Source of the DNA: Chytridium lagenaria
Lineage: Eukaryota; Chytridiomycota; Chytridiomycetes; Chytridiales; Chytridiaceae
NCBI GenBank assembly: GCA_025449115.1
Contig: JAHLKC010000052.1
Location: forward strand, 1-64,000
Direction of reading: 5' to 3'
Length of the DNA: 64,000 nucleotides
The notes beneath the pieces are model-generated. The model did no database searches. It had not been told where the DNA came from and saw nothing but the letters and a program-made list of their open reading frames with translations. The number at the start of each line of letters is the position of its first letter. Position 1 is the stretch's first letter. This document shows positions 21,606-33,117 of this stretch, piece by piece. The translations under genes and the position numbers were made by a program.

Positions 21606-23700
21606 AAGATGGTTCATCTTCTGAGGTTGATAAGGAGGTTGGTAGTGTCTTAAATCGTCATCCAGTACAAGGAGGTCTATATTCTGATACTTGCAATAAT
21701 AATATCAATCTTTATATTGCCCTGCAAACCCATGCTAGCCTTTGTGTCAAAAGCTCTAAGCTGTTTGTTGAGCAAACTTAGATTGTCAGATGTTGTGGGG
21801 CGGAAGATTATTGAGAGCTCTTGCGAGCATGAGATAGTCTCTGGCCTTCCAAACGACTTGAATTGATTGGATGGATGAAGTTTTGGCCCATGTAAATGCA
21901 GGAGTGCCAAGCTTCTTCCATTTTTGCATTAATTTGGACAAGCAGGAGTCCATCATTCAAAGTTTGATTTCAACTATTGATTTTCTTTATTTATTGTCCT
22001 TTCTTCATTTAATGAAGGGCAGGGAGAAGCCGCGGAGAGCGCGGCAACATGCATAACTTAGGTGTTGACGCTAAAACACGCGCAAGCATCTAGATGGGTT
22101 GTGATGTGCCAATGCACTGAGATTATTTACCGTTTTCTGTTGACTTTGATGTGCTGAAAAAGCTGGTGATATATGAACAGCTACCTCCTCAGCAGTGGTG
22201 AGACGGAAACTACAGTGGACATTGATCTCCTCACCAGCCAATAGCACTTACACAATTGGCATACCAACAAAGAATCTCACTCAGGTCTTTCTTAGTCAAA
22301 CGTAAGGAGATGCTGAATGATGGCAATTGATCAAAAGTTTGGTGTTTTTCTTGCCAGCAGCTCGACTTTGAGACGGAGGACTTTATTAATACCAGAAAAA
22401 AACGGATAGGCATCTCTCCAACGGTTCTGTAGCCCAGATTATGAACTTCATTGCCTCCTACATTGTCACGTTAAGGTTCGAGATGGACCGTTAAGTTTGT
22501 TTGTCCTGTAATCTGCTGTGGACGTACAATAATTTTTGCGTTCGAAAGGGTATAAATAAGGCATATTAAGTCGGTTCATCCGGAAATTGTTATGCGCATA
22601 ATGATGATGATGAAACTCGTTCCTGAGGAGTTAGAGAGATGACTTAGAACGTTTTCGTCGTCTCTTGCGCTTTCGTGATTTTAGATTGAATTATTTCCTT
22701 TCTGACTGTTTACCTTCCTACACTGAGTTGCTCGTTTTCCTGTGTCGTAGAGAATTTTTCTTTGATGCTCCATGGCCAACCGTCGCTTCAGGTGTACCCA
22801 TCACTTATTCTTGCATCATTGCTTGTCACGATGCTGTTTGTCTGTACTTAAGTTTTATGATCTTTGCATTTGCTTGAATAACATTTTGAGACTATTTTTC
22901 CCGTCCCTTGTTTAAAATGCGACATCTCTGCCTTTTATCGCTCGGCCAAAGTTACGGTGTTAGGGAGACATGATATTCCACGAAAGACCACCAGTAAGAA
23001 CCGCCAAGATGCCTTCGCTACCAAGCTTTCGTTACCTCAATTATTCTACTTTAACGGTGGTGCCTGCAGCAGAGACAGTGTTTTTTTGGTTCGTGCTGAA
23101 TGCGCACACGAGTGAAGAACATGACTGGCCGAACATGAATTGATTTGCTCTGATGTTTGTCGAACACCGAGTGCAGGTCTGCAGGGGACTCGAGCTCTCT
23201 TGATGTTGAAATAATGGCCAGTAGACGGTTTCTGAAACGGATTGCTAAGGATTACGGCTCCGCGTTTTGTACTGCATGAGATCACTTCAAGACCTGGAGG
23301 GTGGACCTAAATGCAAAAGCACATATAAATCGCTGATCTTTCGCTCGTTACAGTCAGAGGCTCTTCCAACTGAGATAAGAAGGGCTTTTCTTGTATATTT
23401 TCAAGTTGCAACATGCTGCTATGTATAGCTAAAACAGGTGCTTTAGCGCTGTAATGGTAGGAGGATAAAACTGGAATTGTCCCATTCAGTGATTTGGATT
23501 AATTCAACATTCACTTTGTCCGAATAAGACTTACTGATACAATAGAAGCTAGGTCTATATTTTTGTATGTGTGCAATTATTGGGTGGATTGGTTGGTCGA
23601 CGTTAATCGTCATCGGTTATTTATTGACCGACATATTCCAAATTTACAAATAGCTTTATTTTCATAATCAACTTTGTCTCTCAGGAATAGCACACATTAC
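21606..23700. other. No gene recognised; boundary between transposon block and host genes
   Basis: There are no conserved motifs in the short frames. A TATA-like GGTATAAATAA sits near 22548, but nothing recognisable follows. The region separates the repeat block from the first host gene (DNA polymerase eta, 3' end at 23710). Confidence 0.4.
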
Positions 23701-23709
23701 TATTCCGTC

Positions 23710-25691
23710 TCAAGAGTTATCAGCCTTCTTTTGAAAAAATCGCTGAAGACAAGACTGCCCTTTTACGGCCTTGCCTTTCATGGCGGGTTTCTTAACCTGA
23801 TGCCTGACACCATCATCTCTATCAAACATGTTGCTTCGATAATTTTGACGCTCTTCCTTCTGTAGGTCAAGGGCGAAATGAAAGTCACGGTGCTCCTCAG
23901 CACCTGACTCATCGCTAAAAGATAGCTTACAGGGTTCGCAATAGAGATTGCTGCTAACTATGGGGCCAATGTCCATGCCAACAGCGTTATCACTTGTAGA
24001 AGTGTTTTCGGCATTAGCTGGAGAAATACTTTCTTGCGCTTGTACTGCTGATAGATGTTTCGGTTGAAAAAAGGTATCGATTTTCCGAAGCCCATCTTCC
24101 ACTTCAGACAATCCAGACACACTGATTCCAAAGCCTGTGCAAGGAAACACTTTCTCTCCTTTTAACAATAACGACGCCAGCATCGCAATATTCAAATGAG
24201 AGGTAATCTTCTCCTTTGGTAGCATAGGGCACGATCGTGAAAACGTTGCTCCTGTTGCAGTTCGGCAATTGATCTATAAAGTCAGATTCGCCGAAACATT
24301 TTTATACCCCAATATTTTTAGGCCATCTTTATACGTTATTCTTATTTGGTCCAAAATTTGTATTTCTACCTTTTGTTTTCAACAAGCTCGTTCTGCAGCC
24401 GATAAAATATTTCCGAGGACAGCATCTCGATCCACTTATTTAAATCGTTATCGGAATTTGCGGGAGGCCTTAAATTTTTATTTGCACCAATTGACTTATG
24501 ACGTGCGACTTCAGATACTTAGATTAATCAGATATAAACACGCAAGATGAAGCATCTACCAGGTTCGTCACATATTCCTCTAGATATATTGTAAATCCAT
24601 CGACCCTTTTCTTCACCAAACTCGGCTTTTAGAAAGTCCAGCGAGAAGTTCCTTTGAAGCTTCTTAGATTCAACATAAAAATCAGATTTTACCATATCTC
24701 GCCAGCTTTTTCAACGCCCAGCCTGTCTTCAATCTCAGAACCAAGTTTTCCCCCAAATTCCGAATTTTACTAAACGGAAGCTCTTTCATAAAGTTCAGGA
24801 CCTCGACATCACGCAATATTGTCTATGAATTTACATTTAAATATTGTCGTTAAGTCACATTACCTGCTTGTTGGGTTTGTTCAAAGACGAGCAAAGCTTT
24901 GCCAATGTCTTATTATGAGCAATACCTGTGTAGATCAGCAACGATATTTGCAGGAAATAAATTCAAACCTGCAGAACACGTGTATCCCAACTCTTGAAAA
25001 ACCGCATTTCGGATCTAGAGCTATAAACATACTAAAGTCGATGTAAACTACCTCCGTGCAGATATCTGCGCCTAGCCTCAAACTCAAATCTCTACAATCA
25101 TTAATGCGCAGCAACCTTCAGGCTTACTTTAAACTTTTGATTTTGCTATCGGTTAAGTCTCCGTATAAATGCCCGGCGCCATCCCATGAGAAATCTGATT
25201 CCTTGCCATCAGCCATCAAAGATGTTAAACGCTCATGGACCTCGTCTGTCACATCCCATATAAGCCTCATCAATGCTTGCTCTTTGCATTTTGCTCACAA
25301 AACGTCGCATGACTTCCATGATCTTTGCTGAAGCTCTCCTTTTAAGGTCAGCTTTAAGCTGTAGACATTTCCAAAACCTGTAAACGTCAAGCGAGACCTT
25401 ATGTGTTGCAGTCTTTGGATCGTCATGATACCCGGGTTCAGTGGAATCAGGTCCAAAGGTCGCCACATGAACGAATCTGATATCAGGCGCTATTGCTTTC
25501 GCATCCTCCACAGTGCAATGCCTTTTTATTCCCTTTGCTCTTGCTGCATAATTTACAGCGATGAGTCCTTGCCACTGCTGAACAGCCAAAGGCACGTCGA
25601 TAGGTATGTTTAGGCGAACATGCTCAACTTGTGCATAAAATGCATCCAGATCAACATGAAGTAAAACACGACATGGTTTCGTCTTGTCCAT
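23710..25691 (-). CDS. POLH: DNA polymerase eta (Y-family translesion polymerase)
   Basis: The N-terminus has the Y-family catalytic VDLDAFYAQVE motif, then an NYAARAKGIKR finger segment and SIDEAYMDVT with the second catalytic Asp-Glu pair. A GIAHNKTLAKLCSSLNKPNK helix-hairpin segment follows. Near the C-terminus a UBZ zinc finger (CEPC, then HRDFHFALDLQ) is followed by a PIP-box QSCLQRFF. This order (catalytic core, UBZ, PCNA-binding box) is that of polymerase eta, which bypasses UV lesions. Introns are short, for example one of 39 bp inside VYR/RASAK. One extra G near 25255 shifts the frame at AYM/DVT. ATG at 25691; divergent from UFD1. Confidence 0.88.
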
Positions 25692-25915
25692 TCACAAATG
25701 TCCAAAAAGGAAGTGATGGCGCAGGAGTAAGAAATCGGATTGATGAATACTAAGGAAGCGTATATAAAACGAGCGCCGTAAATGTCTGGATTGCGATAAT
25801 TAGGAGATGGAAAGTGCTGAAAGGGGGTGAGAAGAAGTGGTTGAGAGGAAAGTGATGCCGAGTCGATGGGAAATGTCAACTTTCACCAAATTCTTAAAGT
25901 TCGAATTCGTCAGAC

Positions 25916-27439
25916 ATGGTTCGACAGCGTGGCTGATCTTCAAAACTGACCTTTGCAGTACGGCGGAAATGATTACGAGGACGGTGGCAACTGGGGTTTT
26001 GGGAGAGGATCGAACAGAGGATTTGTAGGTTTCTATAATGATTATACATTAATCAATGGATAGAGCGAATACTTTAGGGCATATTCAATGGCTATGATGC
26101 ATGGTAATGAGCGGGAGGACGTGAATTTCGGTGGAAAGAGTGGGTCATCCTTTAATCAATGCATTCTAAACTCTTATAGTTTTGCTTCCCCCGACTGCTC
26201 TTGCAAAGCTGGGTGAGGCTCACCAAGTAATTGCTTTTTAACACATTGTCAGCCACTCTCAACATTGCGTATCCTATGCTTTTTGAGCTCAAGAACGAAT
26301 CTCAGCAAAAGACTTCACATGGAGGTGTATTAGAATTTACCGCAGAAGAGGGCAAGGTTTACCTCCCGCAATGGGTAAGATTTGTGGATTTGTACGCTGC
26401 TGCCAAGTTGACGAGTAACAGATGATGACGACTATGTTGCTGGAGGAAGGCTCGTTGGTGAAGGTTAAAAATGTGAATTTGCCATTGGGGAAGTTTGTTA
26501 AGCTTCAGCCCCAATCTGTGGACTTTCTGGATATCTCCGATCCTAAGGCTGTCTTGGAAAAGGCCATCAGCAATTTCTCTACTTTGACTCAAGGCGATAT
26601 TATTACGATTAAGTATAACAATAAGCAATTTGATATCTTGATCGTTGAGTCGAAGCCTGGTGGGAAGGGTATTTCCGTTGTGGAAACTGATCTTGAGGTT
26701 GACCTTTTATGGAAGAGTAGCTCTAAAGTAATTCAGGTTGATTTTGCTCCTCCGGTCGGCTACGTCGAACCTGAGCGGCAACCGAGAACAACTAAAGTCG
26801 CGGTACGTAGTGCAGCGTAAATTTAAGCGCATTTTATTAATATATATCAACCTTCTTCATGCGATTTGTTTTTTTGTTATCACATTTCTAACCCTTATCC
26901 GTAGTACGAAGGCTCGACAACTAGTATTGAAGCTCATACAAAGGAAGATCGCCAAAAGTTTTCTGCTTTCCATGGTTCAGGCCAAAAGTTGAACGGAAAG
27001 GCACCTGCGGCTTCTTCCGCTGCTCAAGGCAGTGCTTCAACTCCTTCTTCCAGGTTCGCGCATGCTGATAGTTTTTGATTTAATATTATTAGTACGCCGA
27101 TTGTGGAAACCGCTAAGGGTAAAGTCCCGCCAGCCTTACAATTGCCATCAGGAAAGCTGTTTTTTGGTAATCCCTTTTTTAATTCTTAGTTTATTCTTAC
27201 ATTCCCCTTCTCTTGCCGAATTCTTTGTACATTAGGATACCCAATTATACCTTTGAAAGGATCGGAAACAGCGTCCGAGGTTTGGCTTATATTAAGTCTG
27301 ACATTAACACTTCTAGAATGCGGCCCCAACCTTTACAGGCTCCGGTCAAACACTGAGGGCGGCACGAAAAAGCGGTGGGTCATCCTCAACCTCATTGACG
27401 AAGGGCTCCTCAGGTTCAAGCTCCAATCCTCGACCTTGA
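25916..27439 (+). CDS. UFD1: UFD1, ubiquitin-binding Cdc48/p97 cofactor
   Basis: Splicing short introns gives [30 protein letters not shown] and [16 protein letters not shown], the UFD1 double-psi barrel N-domain. [32 protein letters not shown] and [12 protein letters not shown] follow. The C-terminus has two copies of the Cdc48/Npl4-contacting FxGxGxxL box ([14 protein letters not shown] and [15 protein letters not shown]). UFD1-Npl4-Cdc48 extracts ubiquitinated proteins, as in ERAD. The first exon is Gly/Asp-rich; the exact ATG (25916 proposed) is uncertain. Its stop at 27439 is 60 bp from the convergent KH gene. Confidence 0.88.
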
Positions 27440-27499
27440 TAATATATGAGAATAAATCCCTTACGAGTCGCAATAATAAACATCTTATATTCCAAATCA

Positions 27500-29491
27500 T
27501 CATTTGTTTGCACTGTCTGCAGAGCCATCTGCGGGCATGCCTTGGGCAGCGTACTGGCTATAATAATTGTAGTATGCTTCCCATGCTGCCGCATTCGCCG
27601 CCGGATCCCCCGCACCTCCCTGATCTTGCTGGGTCTGAGCCTGGGCTTGACCGTAATAAGCCGACTGATCATAACTGTACGCTGTACAAAATTAAGTACA
27701 TCAACAAAAAAGTAAACTACCTGATGGATCCCAATAAGCTGCCGCTGGCTGCTGCTGCTGTTGACCATAGTCCTGAGCGTTGTAATTCGAGCCTCCATCA
27801 TTTCTAAAAATGATGTTAGTTTTCGACTTTTAAACGAGGTACCCATAGTTGTTGTAGTTATTGTAACCACCTCCGGATTGCGGGCCGCCCGCGCCACCAC
27901 CTTTCATACGCTGTGACCGTTAGGATAAAAAAAAACCTCAAAACAAATCTACCATGGTTTTCTCTACTATTGCCTCAACAGCCCTAATGATATCGTCTTT
28001 ATTTCCGTAAACCTTAATGCCACGCTCATTATTCATGTTCGGAGTTTGGTCGATAACCACGCGAACGTTAAACATGCCCTGAATACTTTTGATCGCCTCG
28101 CCGCCTGTACAAAAGTTAGTGCATGACAAACTCTATAAAGCATTGCCTTTTCCGATAACAAGGCCAACCCTATCATTTGGAATCTATAAATTTGTGTATT
28201 AATAACCTGAGTTCATCGAAAAACCAACCTTCAACTCCTCAAAATCGCCTCCCTCATATCCATTAGGAGCTCCTCCGTAAGGCTATTATGTGCGAAGTAA
28301 CCAAGGCAGACTTAGCGACAAGATTCAAGCACGAATGAAACAAAAAGAGGGATAAAATCCTACCTTTCCGGCTCCTCCTGATACAAGTTCCATAATAAAA
28401 GCTTTTGCTTTTTCGATTGCATCAGCACTTCCTGTGAGATTTACTGTACGAGTGGCTGACTTGGAGTCTTGATCTTGAACGACACCAATTTTCGCGCCAC
28501 TCCTTTCTTGAAGAGATTTGATAGTCTCACCACTCCTTCCGATCACCAAACCAACTAAGCAACGTAAGAGGTCTAATCAAATCCAACCAAAGTAAACCTT
28601 TCGATGCCGGAACTTCAAGAGGAAAAGTGGTTTGTCCGGGGCCAGACGTAGATCGAGGGCCATAATGACCAGTAGGAGCTGAATAGTCGCTGGAGGAAGA
28701 AGTTGGCGCATCTGGGCGTCTAGATGTACCATCAATGATTTCGGAAATGAGATCTTTAGCGATCTTGATTCCATCTTCAGGGCCCATGATGGTAGTGCGC
28801 CTTTCAGGGTCATTTGGAGATTGATCTACGGCTATTAAAAAAAAAATAATGCACACCTCACTAGATTACCTTGCGAGAACTGAATTTTCACACCGGCATC
28901 CTTCTCAATTCGTTTCATGTTTTCTCCGCCTTTACCGATGACAAGACCGACCTGATTTATGAGAAGTAATTGTGATAATAATCAAACCATGCTGCTAGGA
29001 ATGGTAATTTCCACAGACTGTCTTGTGTTTGACGGCCTCCCATAGCTATTGCCGGAAAATGAATCTGTCTGACGTTCTCGCTCTGAGCTTCCCAGACCAT
29101 ATCGGGTTTACTGGAGCGGCTGTCGTCAATAGTGCGGCGTTTTGAATCAGAGTAGTAGCTGTCATCCCGGCCCCTATCATAGGAGGTGTCGTCTCGCCTC
29201 CGGTCGAAAGACGAGCTATCATCACGTCTTCTATCGTACAAAGAGTCATCTCGCCTCCTGTCAGAGGAGTAGTCTTCGTCATCTCTATCCCTCTTGCCGA
29301 TGCTCTGACTGCTGCTCTCGGACACTGCAGAAGTGTGAGCTACATATGACAAAGGGACCACTAACATGCACCAGATGCACGGGCCTCAGCACTCAGCCGA
29401 GCAGCAACAGCCTTGGCTTTCGCAAGTGCATCCAGATAATCCTACAAGTCAGGAGCGGACACACTACGCTCCAAACCTTTTGTTCGCTCAT
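27500..29491 (-). CDS. FUBP/KHSRP-like protein with three KH domains
   Basis: A proposed ATG at 29491 opens a short helix and an Arg/Asp/Ser-rich segment (repeated DRRRDDS). Three KH domains follow, each with a GxxG loop: VGLVIGKGGENMKRI (about 28880-28950), VIGRSGETIKSLQERSGAKI (28325-28549) and IPNDRVGLVIGKG...GEAIKSIQ (27940-28170). The tail is Tyr/Gln-rich, with AAAWEAYYNYY resembling the WxxYY repeats of FUBP1. Family members bind single-stranded DNA or AU-rich RNA. The third KH domain appears to use a GC-AG intron (donor AAAG|GCAATG near 28150). Confidence 0.82.
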
Positions 29492-29919
29492 GGTTTCTCC
29501 AAAAATGTTCAAAATTTGAATCATGCAAACGAATGGAGACAGTGGAGCAACAGCAAAAAAAAAATCCCAAAAATCCAATTACATCTTCGAACGAAAAGAG
29601 CTAAACGGCCCATCATCATCATCTACAATGTCGCCAATAATCATTACCCTTTAAAATATGTGCCTTTTTTATTTCAAAGCTACTCCCATCAAGGATGATA
29701 CGATACCCAACCCCCGCCCCTCCCCCCCACCAAAATTCATCTGTGAATAGCAAACCATTCATGACCCAACTAAAGTTGTAAAAAAGTAATCGGTGTCGAC
29801 TCCTTCCAGTTCAAACCATCCAAGGTATCCTCTGAGCGCACGGAGGGTAATAAACTGTTGCTCCACGTTCTCTCTGAGCTTGAAAATTTTATTAAGACAA
29901 ACCATTGGACTCTGTTGAC

Positions 29920-32628
29920 ATGTCCAACCTCAAGGAGAGCATACGGAAGAGTGAGCACATTCAGCAGCCTGGAACACGGCTAACATCATGCAGAAATCAT
30001 CGTGGATATGATACGGGCGATACAGCCTGCGTCAAAATGGAAGATTGTGGTCGTGGATGCAAAGTCTCTAAAGATTCTCAACAGCGTGTGCAAGATGCAT
30101 GACATTCTAGAAGAGAACGTTACATGTCAGTCATGAATCTTTGCTATTCCTGTATTCAGTGAACTAACTGAGAATTTAGTGGTAGAAGATATTTCGAGGA
30201 AAAGGACTTCGTATTCTCAAAAGGAAGCCATCTACTTTATCACACCCAACAACGACTCGGTAAATGCTTTAATCGATGACTTTGCACGAGGCAAACCCAT
30301 GTATCTTGCCGCACATGTATTTTTTACGGCAGGTTCGAGGCGTGATATGTTTTTAAGCTGACATTTAAAAGCATTGCCGGACGAATTATTCGAAAGAATT
30401 AGAAAATCACCGGTTACCATTCAGCACGTAAAAACGCTAAGAGAATTATTTGTGGATTTTCTTGGTAAAAACACATAATAATTCTTTACTCAATCTCTAA
30501 TAGCACCTGAGCACCACGTATTCTCTGTTGATTCTGCACATAATCTGTTTTCTTTATATAATCCCGTTGACCCAGCCGCGCAGCAATTGGAGATTGCATC
30601 CATAGCGAGAAAGGTAAACGAGGTGACATCATTATTATTAACCTGGTTAACAGCTAGTTTCCGTACTTTCTACATTAGGCGAGCGGCCATTTATCAGATA
30701 TTATGATCCAAGTGGATCTGGAAGCTCCTTCTCGCAGAGAGTAGCTCAAGCGTTGGATAACGAGCTAGACGAATTGCAGAAGAACGACCCTGACTATCCT
30801 CCAAAGTCTTCCCATAAGAGGGCAATCATGATAATAGTAGAAAGACCCTTTGACCTCATGGCCCCATTTTTGCATGAATTCACGTACCAGGCGATGATTA
30901 ATGATTTGCTTGTGACAGATGGAGGAAAATATGTGTAAGTGCTTTGCATTAGCAAACAACTCAGCATTTTAGATATCATGGGGATAATTCTGACGGCGGA
31001 GGAAAACAAGGCTGCTTTAGATGAGACAGACCAAATTTGGGTATTTTTTTTGTTTTTATAAATTGCTATAGCTAACATGTTGCAGATGCTTATTCGCTAT
31101 TGGCATTTTGCTGAAGCTGTTGAATACATTCGAGATACATTTAATCGGTTTCTTACTGAAAACAAAGCTGCTCTGACAGCTATGGGTCATGAGGAAAGGT
31201 GTGCCTCTGTAGATATAGCAGTACTAATTACATTGCAGTTTAGAGGGAATTCAAAACCTGAATCAGCTTAAAGACACTTTGACTTCTTTGCCAGAATTCC
31301 AGGAGATGAAGTCGAAGGTTTGCGTTAAATTCAGAGTTTTCTAAGATTTCTATAGTTTTCGGTACATATTAATATATGCCAAGAATGCCGATCCCTTTTT
31401 GAAAGAAGAAAGCTTGATTCTCTTGCCGCAGTTGAACAGGTAATATTAATTTAAACAAACTTGATTCTTTAATCTTAACTTAAATTCATAGGACCTTGCA
31501 ACAGGGGAAACTTCAGATGGCAGAGTACCCAAAAACATTATCATAAAACATGGGCCCACTTCTTGATGACCCCACGATCCAGTAAGAATTCCTGATAACT
31601 TCTTTGCTTATCTTCAAAGATCCTTTGATAAACTACGTCTTTTGATTATGTACATTATTGCACAAGAAGGAATACTTGATGCAGATCGCCGTCGGCTTTT
31701 GGAAGCCTCAAAATTGACTCTCGAGGATTCTCAAGCCATTACAAATCTAGGCCTTATTGGGGTCAAACTCACCTCGAACACCGATAAGAAGAAAAAGAAA
31801 GACGTAGTTAGTCTGATAATAGGAAATACTAACCCCTTGTAGGGGCGATATGATTATCACGGAAGAACCGCAGAAAAAAAGAAGAAGAAGAAGAAGAAGG
31901 TTGACGATGAGCTGCCATACGACCTCTCAAGATACGTTCCCATGATTAAGTATCTTTTAGAGGTAATTTTTTACTTCCGGATGACATCGCTTAATGCGTG
32001 TAGGATCAAGTCTTGAACGCTGTTGATACCTCAATATTCCCTTGGGTGAAGGAACCTTTACCTGAAGAAATCGGCGCCGCAAAAGCAGCATCATCCAAAG
32101 CAACTTCGAAATCCGCATCAAATCCACTTCACCACTCCCTTCAGCCGGAAATCCTTATTCTCTTCGAACTACAAGGCCGAGTTGGGCAACCAAGCTAGAT
32201 CTGCTCTATCCAACGACTCTGCGGCGGTGAGGATAACGAACGTTGAGGAGGAAGAGTACAGACGTAATGGACCTCGAGTCATTTTGTTCATGCTAGGTGG
32301 CATCACTTTTGCAGAAATCCGCGCAACCCATGAGGTTATGAAGGACTCTAAACGAGATATAATTATTGGTAGGAAAAAATGTCTAAGTCATTCTGACTTT
32401 TCTAGGTCAACTGACATTAATAATCCGACTCAATATATCAGAATATTGAAGGAATTGCACAAACCCGAAGGGTACAACAGCCTTGACTCACAAGCACTTG
32501 CTTCGTCTCTATCAAACCTTGTAGATGCCGGAAGCTCACCAAAGGGGAGTTTGAATGCTCTTAGCCCTTCCATCACGGCTACACCGGAAGCTGCGAAAGA
32601 TGCACCAGCGAAGGAGGAGAAAGAATAA
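29920..32628 (+). CDS. Sec1/Munc18 family protein (SNARE regulator, exocytic type)
   Basis: The ATG at 29920 begins a short first exon (MSNLKESIRKK). IIVDMIRAIQPASKWKIVVV, CKMHDILEENVTLVEDISRK and YFITPNNDSVNALIDDF follow, all matching Sec1/Munc18 domain 1. RAIMIIVERPFDLMAPFLHE and the MLIRYWHFAEAVEYIRDTF region match domains 2-3a, and GPRVILFMLGGITFAEIRA is the conserved C-terminal strand. SM proteins clasp syntaxin and promote vesicle fusion. Lys-rich linkers sit near residue 450. The Munc18/Sec1 subtype is favoured over Sly1 or Vps45 by the N-terminus, but this is not certain. Frame breaks occur near 31013, 31545 and 32124. Confidence 0.87.
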
Positions 32629-33117
32629 AAAGGGACTTAAGAATTTGTTTAAAAAGAAGTGATCGAATTATCTTTTTTTCAAGTATAGATGACGCAGAGT
32701 ATAGTGGCCGGTCGATGTACATAAAGCCTCATGAACCTAAATATATTTTGGAAGTAAACTATTAATAATTAATGGCTATTCCTTCTGGTAGGATTTTAAA
32801 CTTGGTAAGTAGTCAGAGATGCGATATTGTCTGTCTATGCAGCATATTGAGGTCAATTGGACCACTGTCCAGAACGCTAGTACATGCGCGTCGCTTGAAT
32901 CTGGGATTTCGCTTTCGCCTAGCTAATTAAAACCAATATAAGTCTTGAAGTAAAAAAAGACTGCATTAAATCAAGTTCAATATTTTAAATTTTTTATAAT
33001 AATATCACAACACATAAATACACAAAGGTTCAAAAAAAAAAAGTTGATGCGCTATCGTCCAAAACCGCGCATCAATTCAGGTTGTATGTACACAAAAAAT
33101 CCCGATACCAACGCCGT
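32629..33117. other. Convergent 3' intergenic region
   Basis: AT-rich sequence with long A and T runs between the convergent stops of the Sec1-like gene and the coiled-coil gene. Nothing coding is seen. Confidence 0.5.

Noticed and set aside
22595..22665. Possible C/D-box snoRNA (TGATGATGATGA followed by CTGA)
   Set aside because: The C- and D-like boxes are too close, there is no terminal stem, and the TGATGA arises from a short trinucleotide run.
25837..26028. A 63-residue plus-strand open frame upstream of UFD1
   Set aside because: It is out of frame with the conserved UFD1 exons. The Gly/Asp-rich frame that splices to SEYFRAYSM explains the region better.
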